DNA of 64,000 bases from JARYLZ01 sp964388275 (GCA_964388275.1 CAYLZD010000021.1:1-64000); one strand, 5' to 3'. Shown: positions 10,001 through 19,613, counted from the first letter of the stretch. A program made the numbers and translations. The notes: a model not told the origin generated them from the sequence alone.

Positions 10001-11174
10001 ACCGCTTGTCTTATCCGACATTCAGCTCGACGGGTCCCCCGACTTCACCCGCGGCACAAACGGCAGTCTGACGGTTCAACCGGGCGGATCGACCTCGTTG
10101 GAGGTCCGCTTCTCGCCATCAGCGGCCGCCACGCGCAACGGCACTCTCACCATAAGCGCCAACGATCCGGACAGAACCGTGATATCGATAGTTCTGAATG
10201 GTATCGGCATCGTGCAGACACAGCCCCGGCTCTCGATCAGTTCCACAATGCTGGACTTCGGTTCGACTGAGCCCGGATCGCCGGTAAACAGGGAATTGGC
10301 GGTATCGAATACCGGAACCGCTGTTCTCACGATCACCGAGCAGGCCGTCACCGGGGAAGGCTTTTCGCTGATCGGGTTCGCGCCGGCGAGCATCGAACCA
10401 GGCAAGAGCGCGACTCTGCTGGCGCGGTTCAATCCGGTCTCGTCGGGACAGAAGTTCGGGACTCTCAGAATCGGGAGCAACGATCCAACGAATCCGGCCG
10501 TCCAGGTGGAGCTGCGCGGAATAGGAAGCTCGTTGACGGGCGGCGAACCGCGTGTCGCATTGAGCCGCTCCACGGTCAGCTTCGGTGACAGCGTTGAGAT
10601 AAACAAAGCCGTTTATCGGACTCTGGCAATCCGCAACATCGGGGGCGGAACGCTGACTGTTCAATCCTGGATGATCGGAGGCGAAGATCCGCTGCATTTC
10701 GCGGTGGACGGTTCTCCGACGAAGCTGCAGATTCCGGCAGGCGACAGCGCTGAAATTAGAATCAGACACCTTCCTCTTTCTCTGGGCGTCAAATTCGCGG
10801 CCCTTCAGGTTAAAACCAATGATCTCGGATATCCCGGAGGAAATGTGGAAGTGTCGCTCGTCTCACGGAAAGTCGTGACGGACATCGCAACACCCGATCA
10901 GCCGGCGCCGGGCGCGCTCACCGTCGGCAACATGCATCCGAATCCGGCGCATGGCGCAGCGATTCTTTCTTTCACCCTCGGCGCAGGCCGTCATATCGAC
11001 GCGAGTCTGCACTCGGTGACGGGTGAAAAGCTCAGGCGCCTGGTCTCGTCCTATTATTCGCCGGGCGTCCATGGAATGACAGTGGACACCGACGGTTTGC
11101 CCGCGGGTCTCTTCTATATCATTCTGCGGAGTTCCGACGGCGCCGTTTTCTCCAGGCCCGTATTGGTCAGATAA
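7023..11174 (+). CDS. secreted YCF48/BNR-repeat and choice-of-anchor D protein with T9SS sorting domain
   Basis: A 1383-residue surface protein. The start at 7023 is fixed by AGGAGG six bases upstream (7011-7016) and by the signal peptide that follows (basic MGKYSRQ, then hydrophobic WIIAPLLLGG). Residues about 30-640 contain repeats of the type TTDNGETW / TTDGGGSW, as in YCF48/BNR propeller folds. From about 650 to 1270 there are five or six Ig-like choice-of-anchor D (ASPM-SPD-2-Hydin) repeats with recurring DFGTV and NSGDAPL phrases. The last 80 residues, beginning HPNPAHG and ending SRPVLVR, form a type A T9SS sorting domain. It is presumably exported through the outer membrane; its ligand is unknown. 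Confidence 0.93.
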   Translation: MGKYSRQVWIIAPLLLGGMNALLSQDWTSTTFRHTADDINWILPTSDRTAIAAGSNGLLMRTENAGDTWIYAQTGTSNTIWSVAINQAVSHNPEIPSAGKWGGAVGSKGTFLYTTDNGETWSPRNIGTTADLYGVSVAGSFAVVVGGGGYAHRTTDEGGSWTSVAVPNASVLYAISQPCGSNLVAVGPNGTVVRTTDFGSTWTPGYSGVTQSLNFVAMRNCSNGLAVGGGGVILKTTNGGAQWSLVRNNPYDALYFLCFIDDLRAYCVGSRNGAALLLYTLDGGVSWIEQTGIDFRGRIPISVCFYNGYIGYIGCNDGLIFKAPVMIMPLPWRNCFTPFIQVCYVTPNLIIAIGNGGLILRSADGGNTWSQANSGTTRDIRRFHFADQSVGYAVYENGVLKTIDGGLTWQPLTAFPSISTAMTSLHNYDVVAFDPNNVLVAGGISVNGIILDEQGVLWRSSDGGQSWNSINVGESDGHVKRISFNGVSAGMALLANAGSLGTPGTKVYITSNGGAAWTRSQASPAAESYDIRMIASNTAIAIGKGGKIFRTTDGGGSWEQRTSGTAEDLLSVAFSDGFNGVAGGTNNTLLRTTDAGLTWIKEPCSNNIQLAVRAVCFRGNLVIIGGDYGTICRRPFPISGGNCYITGPSLVDCGSVNLGRYVDRNVVITNPTACAIEIGNISISPGIFSIIGGGGSAVIPAYGSITLVIRCSPAVAGIFNGILVISCLNAPALTINLGCTGVSLRPQIQFNYGTVDFGSVALGGSERRLSLSVYSVGNAPLSVLNPIIGGADASDFSIARACASSIRQGESDYFELAFHPTAVGNRSAILTFTTDDPEKGTITVILTGNATSLARPRLSAAPPQLDFGTVNAGSSSDLNLNLGNSGDAPLVITGQYAVGAGFSIVQNAQSTIQPGGVTAVTVRFSPPVGGAAAGTLHIASNDPAVPALSIPLAGFGRQAAPQATINPDALIFGTVTVGSFMTRSVTIGNSGDAPLVLSDIQLDGSPDFTRGTNGSLTVQPGGSTSLEVRFSPSAAATRNGTLTISANDPDRTVISIVLNGIGIVQTQPRLSISSTMLDFGSTEPGSPVNRELAVSNTGTAVLTITEQAVTGEGFSLIGFAPASIEPGKSATLLARFNPVSSGQKFGTLRIGSNDPTNPAVQVELRGIGSSLTGGEPRVALSRSTVSFGDSVEINKAVYRTLAIRNIGGGTLTVQSWMIGGEDPLHFAVDGSPTKLQIPAGDSAEIRIRHLPLSLGVKFAALQVKTNDLGYPGGNVEVSLVSRKVVTDIATPDQPAPGALTVGNMHPNPAHGAAILSFTLGAGRHIDASLHSVTGEKLRRLVSSYYSPGVHGMTVDTDGLPAGLFYIILRSSDGAVFSRPVLVR

Positions 11175-11371
11175 TTTATCGTGGAACCTGAGCCGCCGGA
11201 ACGGCTTCAAGACCGGTCCGGCGGCCCAGGCCCGCCTGTGATTCGATTTTGGATTATGGTGACCCAACGCGAATGTGCGGCGCGGTATTCATCGCCTAGA
11301 ATAAACCGGTCTGCCGCGAGTACTTCTTTCCCGGCGCAATGCGGCAGGTTCACGCTTGTATCATATAGAAA

Positions 11372-14300
11372 ATGACTTCACGGAGAAGCGCAATCAGGAA
11401 GCTCTATTGTCTCACGTCGGCGTATATGTGCCTGGCCGTGCTCATCACGTCCTGCAATGATGTTCCCGAAGACACGCCTTTTCCGGAACTCGAAACGGAG
11501 TTCCAAGCGCCCGATGAAACCGGATTTCGTCCATCCGAACCAGAAGCGATCCGCTGGGATACATCCGGATTCCGGCGCGCGGAGCTCGACAAAGGAAAAA
11601 CACTGGACCTCGGCGACGACAGTCATTCGATCGCCTACTCAGGAGCCTTTGAACATCACGGATTCGCCGCGTATTCCTCCCGGCTGAACTTCGCCGGCTT
11701 GCCTTATTCGGTTCTCAACCTCGACCGAATCCCGTCACGGCAGCTCTCCTTTACAGTCGCCCGGATCGCGCCGCCGCAACGAATAAAGACAACCCCGCTT
11801 CGGACCGGAAACGGCGCCTTGTGCGGTGTGCTGCAACTTGGGAAGGATCAAGGCCTTCCCGGCGCCGCTATCCACTGTATCGGCGAAGACCCGCACGGAT
11901 TCGTATGGCTCGGAACCGATCGAGGTCTTTGCCGCCTCGACGGCGAGAACATTGACGTTTTTTCCAAAGAGCAGGGTCTGCCCAATAACTCGATTCTTAC
12001 AATGATGTGGACGCGCGGTGGAATGCTGGTTATCGGCACTTACGGAGCGGGCGTTACAATCTATGATCCCGGACAGGGATCGCTCAAAACGCTGACAACA
12101 CAGGAGGGATTGGGATGCAACACCGTTCTCAGTCTACTGGAAGACAAATCCGGACGGCTGTGGATCGGGACAGAAGGTGGCGGTGTGGACGTGCTTGACA
12201 TCCGAAAGGGAGTGATGTCAAGATTGAACAGGGATCATGCGCTTTGTAACGACACGGTGAGAGCTTTGATCGAAGATAGCTCGGGCAGAATCTGGATCGG
12301 TACCGGAAGGGGCGGCGTGAACATATTCGATCCGCCCAGAGGAATCCTTACGCTTTTGGACAGGGCGGCCGGTTTGTCGGGCAACTCCATATTCTGCCTC
12401 CTCGAAGACGCGGCTGGACGAATCTGGATCGGAACCGACGGGAATGGGGTGAACGCGTTCGACCCGGGACGCGGAACGCTTGCTCACATAGGCGGGCGCC
12501 AGGGTCTGCGGCACGGCGGCACAAGATCTCTGATTGAGGGAAGCGACGGCTGCATCTGGATAGGCGCCACGAGCGGCGGTGTCCACGTATGGGATCCGAG
12601 AACCGACCGAGTCAGGGTGCTTGATGTACAGGCGGGCATTCCGGACAACCTTGTGCTTTCGCTTCTTCAGGACAAACACCGCAATATCTGGATAGGCACG
12701 CACAACGGGGCGGCGATTCTCGGCGTTTTGGGCAACGCGATCACGCGCCTGAATAAAAGCCGCGGATTGAGCGACGATTCCATCTTCGGTTTGTTGGAGG
12801 ATTCGGAAGGGCGGATATGGATCGGCAACGCACACGCCGGGGTCGACGTCTACAGGCCTGAAGACGGCGTTATCACGGCGATTTCGAGGAAGAAAGGGCT
12901 GGTCGGCGATGCCGTCTACGCCCTGCTCGAGGATCGCGCGGGAAGAGTCTGGATCGGCAGCACGACGGGCATCACGCTTTATGAACCGGGCGGCAGGCGC
13001 CTGAGGCAGCTGTCCCTGTCCGAAAAGGGCGGCCGGGCCGTTTCTTCTTTTCTCGAAGACCGCGACGGCAATATCTGGATCGGAATGCAGGGACACGGCA
13101 TCGCGGTATGCGGTCCCGACCTCGGAGGACTTCGTTTCCTCGATGCCGGAGGCGGATTGAGCGACAATATGGTATCCTCTATGATTGAAGACGCAGACGG
13201 GCGGGTATGGATAGGCACATACGGATCAGGTGTAGACATAATCGACCGCAAATCAGGCACGGTCCGGAGATTCAACGTCGCCCATGGAAGCCACTCCGAC
13301 TTCATATCATGTTTTGCGCGGGACGAGCTTGGACGAATATGGATCGGATCCTACGGTGACGGTGTGGCGCTTGTGGACATGAAACGGGCCGTAGTGTTTC
13401 ATGCGGGTGTGAATCATGGGCTTTCGGATCATACGGTCACAAGCATCGGTCTCAGAAATGGCGACGTATTTCTCGGAACCGGCGACGGACTCGTCATCGT
13501 CAAGCAGCCGAAAAGAGACAATGACACCTGGTCGATCATGAACATTTCCACAGACCATGGCCTTCCGTATCCCGATTTTAATCCCGCTCAACCTGTGCTC
13601 GCGAAAGACGGCCGGTTGTGGTGGGCAGTACACGAAGGCGTCACCATCCTGGACGATATTGATGAAGAAAAAGCTGCGCCGACGGCCTACATTTCCGGCA
13701 TCGATGTGATGGAGAAACCCAGGAGATTCGTGATGGAACAATCCGGCCCGTATGCAGATTCGAGCCCAGATACGGAGGCAGGAAACAGAAAGCCGGGATA
13801 TCATCAGGCGGAGTCTCGTGAAAACGAGGGAGCGAGAGAGGCCGATCCGTTTCAAATCCCCGGACATATGACTGTGTCTTACGATGAGAATCATCTGACT
13901 TTTCACTTCACGGTTTCTCAATTGCCCGGCGCCTCGTCCGTCAGATACCGGCACATTCTCGAAGGATCCGAGTCCAGATGGAGTTCGATAACGGAGAAAG
14001 AGATGGCGGATTACAGGAATCTGAGTCCTGGAATTTATGTCTTCAAGGTCTCGGCCCGAGGTATGAACGGCAGATGGAGCAAGCCAGCCGTGTTGCGCGT
14101 GACGGTCGCCCCTCCTTTCTGGAGAACCTGGTGGGCTTACGCGATCTACGCGCTTGCCTTCTCGTTCCTCGTCTTCTCGATCGACAGAACCCAGAGGCAA
14201 CGCGTGAGAAGAAGAGAGCGGGAAGCGGCCCGCATGCGGATCGCGGAATTCAGGGCCGAAGCCGCGGAATCGCAATCGCGGGCGATGGAAGCGCAGGCCC

Positions 14301-15337
14301 GCGCGCTCGCGGCTGAGAATGCCAGGAAGGAACTGGAACTCGAAAAGGCCCGCGAACTCGAGCGCGCTTACACCATCCTGAAGGAGACTCAGGCGCAACT
14401 GATTCAACAGGAGAAGCTCGCATCGCTCGGGAGGCTGAGCGCGGGCATTGCGCATGAGATAAAAAATCCCCTGAATTTCGTAAACAACTTTTCGGCTCTT
14501 TCTCTGGACATGCTGGATGAGATAATCGCCTCGCTGTCATCGACGGATTACCCAGATCCCGCATCCGGCATGCAGGAATTGCGCGCGATTGCGGCTGATC
14601 TGCGAGAGAATATTCTGCGGATTTCGGCGCATGGAGAACGCGCCGACGCCATTGTCGAAGGCATGATGACGCATGCCCGAAGCCGCAGTGAACAGCGGCG
14701 AGTGATGGAAGTGGAGAAACTTCTGGAATTGGCGATAGAAAGCGCGTCCAGATCGGTGGCAGCCAAACATCCCGGACCGCCGGTTGCGATAGAGAGGCAT
14801 TTCGGTGATATCGGCGAAGCGGAGCTCCTTCCGAACGCCTTCAAGCAGGCGGTTTTGAATCTGCTCGACAATGCTTTTCACGCCGTTTGCGAGAAGGCCG
14901 GTCGGTCTGCGATTCTACGTACGGGAGGACCGGCAGGAGAGCGTCCGGCCGCTGAGAATCCGATCCCCGTGAATTGGCAAGAGGATGGTCCTTTCGATCC
15001 GGAAACCGGATCGAGCGGGGAGATCCCGGGAGCTTCCGGAACTGACGCTTATGCGCCGCTCGTCCGAATCTCGACGCGGCTTCAAGAAGGATCGATTGAG
15101 ATCGACATCGAGGATAACGGTTCCGGAATATCAGAAGATGTGGCGAAGAGGATGTTCGAACCTTTCTTCACGACAAAACCGACCGGCGAAGGAACAGGGC
15201 TGGGCCTTTCCATTAGTCATGACATAATCGCCCAAGGACATGGCGGCACGCTCGAATTTTCCAACAGCGGCGGTATGACGCGATTCAGGGCGGTCATTCC
15301 TGTACGGAACGGCAATCTCCAATCCGGGGATGGTTGA
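11372..15337 (+). CDS. two-component regulator propeller (Reg_prop) sensor histidine kinase
   Basis: A 1321-residue hybrid-like sensor. The N-terminus is a signal sequence ending in a lipobox-like LITSC (Cys28). Residues about 150-780 hold some fourteen propeller blades with the signature GRIWIGTxGGGV. A Y_Y_Y domain follows (about 830-905), then one transmembrane helix (about 915-935), a charged coiled coil, a HisKA domain with phospho-acceptor His1028 (GIAHEIKNPL), and a HATPase_c with NLLDNAFHAV, DNGSGIS and GEGTGLGLS. There is no receiver or AraC output domain in the protein and no response regulator beside it, so it is an orphan kinase here. The HATPase N-box and G1 box are separated by an unusual insert of about 60 residues rich in Gly, Pro and Glu. 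Confidence 0.95.
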   Translation: MTSRRSAIRKLYCLTSAYMCLAVLITSCNDVPEDTPFPELETEFQAPDETGFRPSEPEAIRWDTSGFRRAELDKGKTLDLGDDSHSIAYSGAFEHHGFAAYSSRLNFAGLPYSVLNLDRIPSRQLSFTVARIAPPQRIKTTPLRTGNGALCGVLQLGKDQGLPGAAIHCIGEDPHGFVWLGTDRGLCRLDGENIDVFSKEQGLPNNSILTMMWTRGGMLVIGTYGAGVTIYDPGQGSLKTLTTQEGLGCNTVLSLLEDKSGRLWIGTEGGGVDVLDIRKGVMSRLNRDHALCNDTVRALIEDSSGRIWIGTGRGGVNIFDPPRGILTLLDRAAGLSGNSIFCLLEDAAGRIWIGTDGNGVNAFDPGRGTLAHIGGRQGLRHGGTRSLIEGSDGCIWIGATSGGVHVWDPRTDRVRVLDVQAGIPDNLVLSLLQDKHRNIWIGTHNGAAILGVLGNAITRLNKSRGLSDDSIFGLLEDSEGRIWIGNAHAGVDVYRPEDGVITAISRKKGLVGDAVYALLEDRAGRVWIGSTTGITLYEPGGRRLRQLSLSEKGGRAVSSFLEDRDGNIWIGMQGHGIAVCGPDLGGLRFLDAGGGLSDNMVSSMIEDADGRVWIGTYGSGVDIIDRKSGTVRRFNVAHGSHSDFISCFARDELGRIWIGSYGDGVALVDMKRAVVFHAGVNHGLSDHTVTSIGLRNGDVFLGTGDGLVIVKQPKRDNDTWSIMNISTDHGLPYPDFNPAQPVLAKDGRLWWAVHEGVTILDDIDEEKAAPTAYISGIDVMEKPRRFVMEQSGPYADSSPDTEAGNRKPGYHQAESRENEGAREADPFQIPGHMTVSYDENHLTFHFTVSQLPGASSVRYRHILEGSESRWSSITEKEMADYRNLSPGIYVFKVSARGMNGRWSKPAVLRVTVAPPFWRTWWAYAIYALAFSFLVFSIDRTQRQRVRRREREAARMRIAEFRAEAAESQSRAMEAQARALAAENARKELELEKARELERAYTILKETQAQLIQQEKLASLGRLSAGIAHEIKNPLNFVNNFSALSLDMLDEIIASLSSTDYPDPASGMQELRAIAADLRENILRISAHGERADAIVEGMMTHARSRSEQRRVMEVEKLLELAIESASRSVAAKHPGPPVAIERHFGDIGEAELLPNAFKQAVLNLLDNAFHAVCEKAGRSAILRTGGPAGERPAAENPIPVNWQEDGPFDPETGSSGEIPGASGTDAYAPLVRISTRLQEGSIEIDIEDNGSGISEDVAKRMFEPFFTTKPTGEGTGLGLSISHDIIAQGHGGTLEFSNSGGMTRFRAVIPVRNGNLQSGDG

Positions 15338-15480
15338 TCCGGGCGCGCCAGCGCTCCGCTGCGACCGGCGCTTTGCACAAATAATGTCCAAGGCCGGTGT
15401 CCGAATGCGATTCTGCTGAGCTTGCCGGCAGCATCGATCTTCAGTTGCCTTTCATCGTGCGGACTTTGGCCGCGCGTCGA

Positions 15481-16275
15481 TCACTTCGACAGTGTCACGG
15501 AAATTTCCAGAAGCGATCCGGTGTCGGAGCCGGATTTTCTCCCGGTACAGTTCAATTCATACGTCGTCCATGTGTAGAACACGCTGCCGAACCATGACAT
15601 CCAGTTCTTTCTGAGAAAAGTGTAAGGATATTCGTTCGCGCTCAAATCCAGCTCATCCGCGCTGAAGACGAATTTGTCGACGTCGGGGCATATCCCGTAG
15701 TTGCCGTTGTCCCGATAGGTTTCGATGGTTCCATTCACCGCGATGGATGAAGGATGTTCGATGTCATCGAACACAAGTTTGACGGTCGAGGCGCCGTTCG
15801 TCCACTGTGCCGTGTTCCCCATGATCGTGGGCGCGCCGGAAAACGTGTATGCCGTTCCAAATCCCAAACTGAACAGCGCATTGACGGACACGTGACGAAA
15901 ACGGGAGAGCGAGAACGCCACCGGTGATATTGAGATGGGCACAGGATCGGTAGTATCGCCCTGAACGGCAACGCGAAGAAAGCCCGAAACCGCATCATCC
16001 GGCACGACGACGACGAGAACGGAATCACTCGCCGCTTTGGGAGTCGCGGCAATGTTGTTGATCAGCACGCGGTTCCGCCACGGATCCTTGTTGAAGCCGG
16101 CTCCGTAAACCAAAAGAGTATCGTCCCGTTCGACCGGCTGCGGCTCGATCGCGAGCACACGAACTCGCGGGGCTGCCGGAGGATTATTGACGCTTGCGGG
16201 ATTATCACTCTTATTACAGCAAACCGACAGCCCCATTCCCAATGATAGAATCAGCAGAATCGTCACTCGTTTCAT
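15481..16275 (-). CDS. IPT/TIG-domain lipoprotein
   Basis: A 264-residue protein with a lipoprotein signal (hydrophobic LLILSLGMGL, then SVCC near residues 18-20). After a Pro/Ala-rich linker, residues about 40-115 match an IPT/TIG Ig-like fold: VLAIEPQPVERDDTLLVYG, GAGF, VLINN, VPDDAVSG. The C-terminal 150 residues are not recognised but contain conserved-looking Asp and Trp positions and may form a separate beta-rich domain. It is convergent with the kinase gene and divergent from the CARDB protein. It probably sits in the outer membrane as a binding or structural protein. Confidence 0.85.
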   Translation of the reverse strand: MKRVTILLILSLGMGLSVCCNKSDNPASVNNPPAAPRVRVLAIEPQPVERDDTLLVYGAGFNKDPWRNRVLINNIAATPKAASDSVLVVVVPDDAVSGFLRVAVQGDTTDPVPISISPVAFSLSRFRHVSVNALFSLGFGTAYTFSGAPTIMGNTAQWTNGASTVKLVFDDIEHPSSIAVNGTIETYRDNGNYGICPDVDKFVFSADELDLSANEYPYTFLRKNWMSWFGSVFYTWTTYELNCTGRKSGSDTGSLLEISVTLSK

Positions 16276-16349
16276 TCGGCGCCTCTCTCATATTTGTGAT
16301 CCGGTTCCGGCGTTTTAAGACAAGGTTCACGAATATAGGGAGGAGAAGC

Positions 16350-16388
16350 ATGAGTAAACAGGGTTTTCGCTTCATCAATTTCCTGTAG
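16350..16388 (+). CDS. possible 12-residue leader peptide
   Basis: ATG at 16350 lies six bases after a near-perfect ribosome site (GGGAGGAG, 16338-16345) and opens a 12-codon frame encoding MSKQGFRFINFL. It ends at 16388, about 80 bases ahead of the CARDB-protein start. The strength of the ribosome site is out of proportion to such a short frame. It may be a translated leader, or the remnant of an old start. Confidence 0.35.
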   Translation: MSKQGFRFINFL

Positions 16389-16467
16389 CTGGAATCCCTT
16401 TGAAACCTGAAGCGGTATGAACGGATATATCCATGAAGACGATTTTAAATCAACACGGGAAGATGAG

Positions 16468-19400
16468 ATGAAACGGTCCATTCTACAAAACATTGTTATT
16501 TCGCTGGTTGTTATCGTAAGCAGTGCCATCCATGAGACCTCGGTCTGTCAGACGCCTGCGGCTGTTTCACGCAATGCAGGCCAAAATGGCGGAGAAATTC
16601 AAGACCCGAGACTCCGGATCGAAAAAACCATCTCCGGCTCAAACGGTTGCTCTGCCGGAATCCAGATGAAAAAGCCGTCGAGTCCGAACGCGTCCCGGGC
16701 GTCGGATTCAGCGCAATGGATCAAGAATTTATTGAGTTCTAAAACTGTTGGGCATGCTCCGACTGATAATACCAGCCGGGCCGTGCCGGCCGCTTTCGGC
16801 GGATTCACGATTCCGGGCGATGTCCGTGTCATTCTGCCGCAGCCGTATACCGGCATAAGTTCGACTTCCTCTGATCCCGTGACACGGCCACCTGACGGGC
16901 AGGCGCCGGACGGGACCGCCGGGCGCGGTTCGAAGCCGCAGCGCTGGGTGACAATCATGAGCGAGGATTTCGGAGACGACGGCGCCGCATTTTCCGATCC
17001 GCGCTGGCGTGTCGGCATCAACAGCGGCCATACCAACGCGATGTGGGGCAGCATCAGATATTACCCGCAGTATGGCGTGCCGGGACTGGCAGGCGGGCAT
17101 TACGCCTGGTGCGCCGCGGCAGGCACCCAGGCGGGAACGATCGGACATGAATATCCGAATAATATGTTCACGTACATGATTTTCGGACCTTTCGATCTCA
17201 GCGATGCCGTCCATGCCAGCCTCTCGTTCAAGTACAGGAATGACTCGGAAACGAGCTATGATTTCCTGTGGTGGGCTCCAAGCATAGACGGTACCCATTT
17301 CCCTGAGAATGGCCGCATATCCGGACCTTCAGGTAACGTATGGAGGAATGTTGTAATCGAATTAACGAATTGGCCGACGCTCGGAACACTTGTGGGCAGG
17401 TCGCAAGTCTGGATCGCCTTCGTCTTTGAAAGCGACATCCGCGATGGCGGCTACGGTGCGTTTATCGATGACGTCGTATTGGAGAAGGACGTCGAGCTTC
17501 CGGATTTGGAGCCGAGCTACCTGGCGCTCGATCCGAACCCGGGTGAGTACTACTGGAACGCCGGATGCACGAAGGTCAGGGGAACATATCGTGAAAGGAA
17601 CAACGGTGGCGTGACCGCTCCGCCGCATTCCTCCGAGATATTCCTCTCCGACGGCGTGCGTAGATATGCGCTGACGAGCGTAAGCGTTCCCGCTATACCT
17701 CCCGGCTTCGAGTCTCAGCCGGTCTCATTCGAGGCGACCGTTCCCGTGGATATTCCTTACGGCGAGTGGGTTATCTATGCTGAGGCGGACCACAGCGGCA
17801 CGGTAGACGAATCCGATGAGGACAATGTAAGGCTATACAGCACTGATCCGCAGAAACGCGCATCGATCAGACCGATTGCCGAGCTGGAATGGACCAACAT
17901 AACGACATCAAGCGGTTGGGATAATTGGAAGTGCGGCGACCGGCGCACGGTATCTGTTCGTGTCAAGAACAACGGTTCAGCAGACGCTCCGGCGCACAGA
18001 ACACGCCTCATTCTTTCAGCAGACGGCAAAACGCCGCTCGAGACGCTGGCTGAACGCGACTTCTCCGCAGGAATACCCGCAGGCGAGTCGGTCGAATTGA
18101 TGTTCCCCGAATTCACGATTCCGCAGCTTCCCCCCGGCAAGTACGCTCTGGGCGCGGTGGTGGATTTTCAAAATACTGTCAGGGAATGCGACGAGGACAA
18201 CAACGGCGGCTACACGGACGTTTTTCTCACAATATCGGCCGGGTACGCGGATATCACTGTATCCGCGACGCCCGCCAGGACAAGCTGGACCGCCGGCGGC
18301 GCGGAAAGAATCACCATCCGTGAGTCCAACACGGAAACAGGAAGCGCCGCGTCCCACAAAACGAACCTGTATCTGTCGTCCAATCCGTCCATCAACGAGC
18401 ATCTGCTTACGATTTCTCCCATACAGATTCCACCGATAGCGGCTGGAGGCAATTATCAAACCGAGGTGGACATCGTGGTCCCTCAGCAACTGCCCTCCGG
18501 GTACTATTATCTGATCGCCGTAGCGGATGTGAACGGGGAAGTAAACGAGCAAAACCTGTCCAACAACAGATATGCGTATGCTTCACAGATAATCGTCTCC
18601 CGCCCCCAGGGAAAGCTCGTGCTGCTTCAGGACGTCGTGAACTGCGGCACGGTTGTTATCGGGCAGGCGCCGGGCACGGGCACATTCTCGGTGCGCAATG
18701 AAGGGAACGGCGACTTGATACTGGACAATTTTGTCATAAGCGGATCGGACAAGGAGCAATTCAAAGTCACAACGGCGCTGCCTGTCAGCATCCCGCCGTC
18801 ATCCACCCGGACCGTCGAAATATCCTTCACGCCGTCGGGGAATGCGGGCGCCAGGAGCGCAACACTCACGTTCTCATCCACCGATCCGGCCAATCCCTCG
18901 AAGAACGTCGGGCTTATCGGCGTCGCACAGACGGGATCGTCGGGCAGATTGCTCATTTCCGACCTTAACATTCTTTTTGACTCCATCGATGTCGGTTACA
19001 CTAAAACTCGTGAGATAATAATCAAGAATGACAGTAACTCCGAACTTCTTCTATACAATCCCCAACTCAGCGGGGATTGGCAACACTTCAAATACGTGGA
19101 CTTCCAGAACAGGCTTTCCCCGGGCGCTCTGTTCATCATGAAATTCCTCTTCACACCGGCCTGGAGTGGTTGGAAACAAGGGGAATTCACTTTCAGGACC
19201 ACGGAAGCCAACAATCCCGAGTACAGAATACTCCTGAGCGGTTACGCCAGGACCACTGTTTACGCGGATCAGCCGGAGGTTCCGCCCGATGGAACAGTTT
19301 TGCTGAATTATCCGAATCCATTCTCCGATCATACGAACATAAGATTCAATCTGAACCGGGACGCACATGTTTCCCTGGAAATACACGATGCAATGGGCAA

Positions 19401-19548
19401 GCTGGTAATGTCTCTGGACAGGGAGCACAGAGCGGCCGGGCTTCACTCGGTTGTCTGGCAAGCGAACGGACTGCCTTCAGGCGTGTACAGATGCACAGTA
19501 ACGGCTGAAAACCGGAGGATCGTGCGGCTTATGCATCTTATCCGCTGA
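16468..19548 (+). CDS. secreted CARDB-repeat, choice-of-anchor D protein with T9SS sorting domain
   Basis: A 1026-residue surface protein. The in-frame ATG at 16468 is preferred over 16417 because GGGA lies seven bases ahead and the signal peptide (MKRSILQNIVISLVVIVSSA) begins there. Residues about 165-345 resemble a MAM/concanavalin-like domain (EDFGDDGAAF at its start, AFIDDVVLEKD at its end). Three CARDB repeats follow (about 350-710), recognisable by the DESDEDN, ECDEDNNG and EVNEQNLSNN phrases. One or two choice-of-anchor D repeats come next, then a C-terminal T9SS domain starting LNYPNPFSDHTNI. It is probably an adhesin or matrix protein. The substrate is unknown. Confidence 0.92.
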   Translation: MKRSILQNIVISLVVIVSSAIHETSVCQTPAAVSRNAGQNGGEIQDPRLRIEKTISGSNGCSAGIQMKKPSSPNASRASDSAQWIKNLLSSKTVGHAPTDNTSRAVPAAFGGFTIPGDVRVILPQPYTGISSTSSDPVTRPPDGQAPDGTAGRGSKPQRWVTIMSEDFGDDGAAFSDPRWRVGINSGHTNAMWGSIRYYPQYGVPGLAGGHYAWCAAAGTQAGTIGHEYPNNMFTYMIFGPFDLSDAVHASLSFKYRNDSETSYDFLWWAPSIDGTHFPENGRISGPSGNVWRNVVIELTNWPTLGTLVGRSQVWIAFVFESDIRDGGYGAFIDDVVLEKDVELPDLEPSYLALDPNPGEYYWNAGCTKVRGTYRERNNGGVTAPPHSSEIFLSDGVRRYALTSVSVPAIPPGFESQPVSFEATVPVDIPYGEWVIYAEADHSGTVDESDEDNVRLYSTDPQKRASIRPIAELEWTNITTSSGWDNWKCGDRRTVSVRVKNNGSADAPAHRTRLILSADGKTPLETLAERDFSAGIPAGESVELMFPEFTIPQLPPGKYALGAVVDFQNTVRECDEDNNGGYTDVFLTISAGYADITVSATPARTSWTAGGAERITIRESNTETGSAASHKTNLYLSSNPSINEHLLTISPIQIPPIAAGGNYQTEVDIVVPQQLPSGYYYLIAVADVNGEVNEQNLSNNRYAYASQIIVSRPQGKLVLLQDVVNCGTVVIGQAPGTGTFSVRNEGNGDLILDNFVISGSDKEQFKVTTALPVSIPPSSTRTVEISFTPSGNAGARSATLTFSSTDPANPSKNVGLIGVAQTGSSGRLLISDLNILFDSIDVGYTKTREIIIKNDSNSELLLYNPQLSGDWQHFKYVDFQNRLSPGALFIMKFLFTPAWSGWKQGEFTFRTTEANNPEYRILLSGYARTTVYADQPEVPPDGTVLLNYPNPFSDHTNIRFNLNRDAHVSLEIHDAMGKLVMSLDREHRAAGLHSVVWQANGLPSGVYRCTVTAENRRIVRLMHLIR

Positions 19549-19590
19549 CGTCCTCGGCGCCGCCTAAGACGGTGGACCGGCAAATCCGGA

Positions 19591-19613
19591 GCGGCCGGCA
19601 CTCAACCGGCCGC
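19591..19613. terminator. GC-rich hairpin between convergent genes
   Basis: GCGGCCGG-CACTCAA-CCGGCCGC, a perfect 8-bp stem that overlaps the stop codon of the minus-strand DUF4287/DUF5655 gene and follows the CARDB gene. It is symmetrical, so it could serve both genes. No T-run follows. Confidence 0.4.

Noticed and set aside
13307..14455. 382-codon minus-strand frame opposite the histidine kinase
   Set aside because: Antisense shadow; the plus strand carries clear propeller, Y_Y_Y and HisKA motifs.
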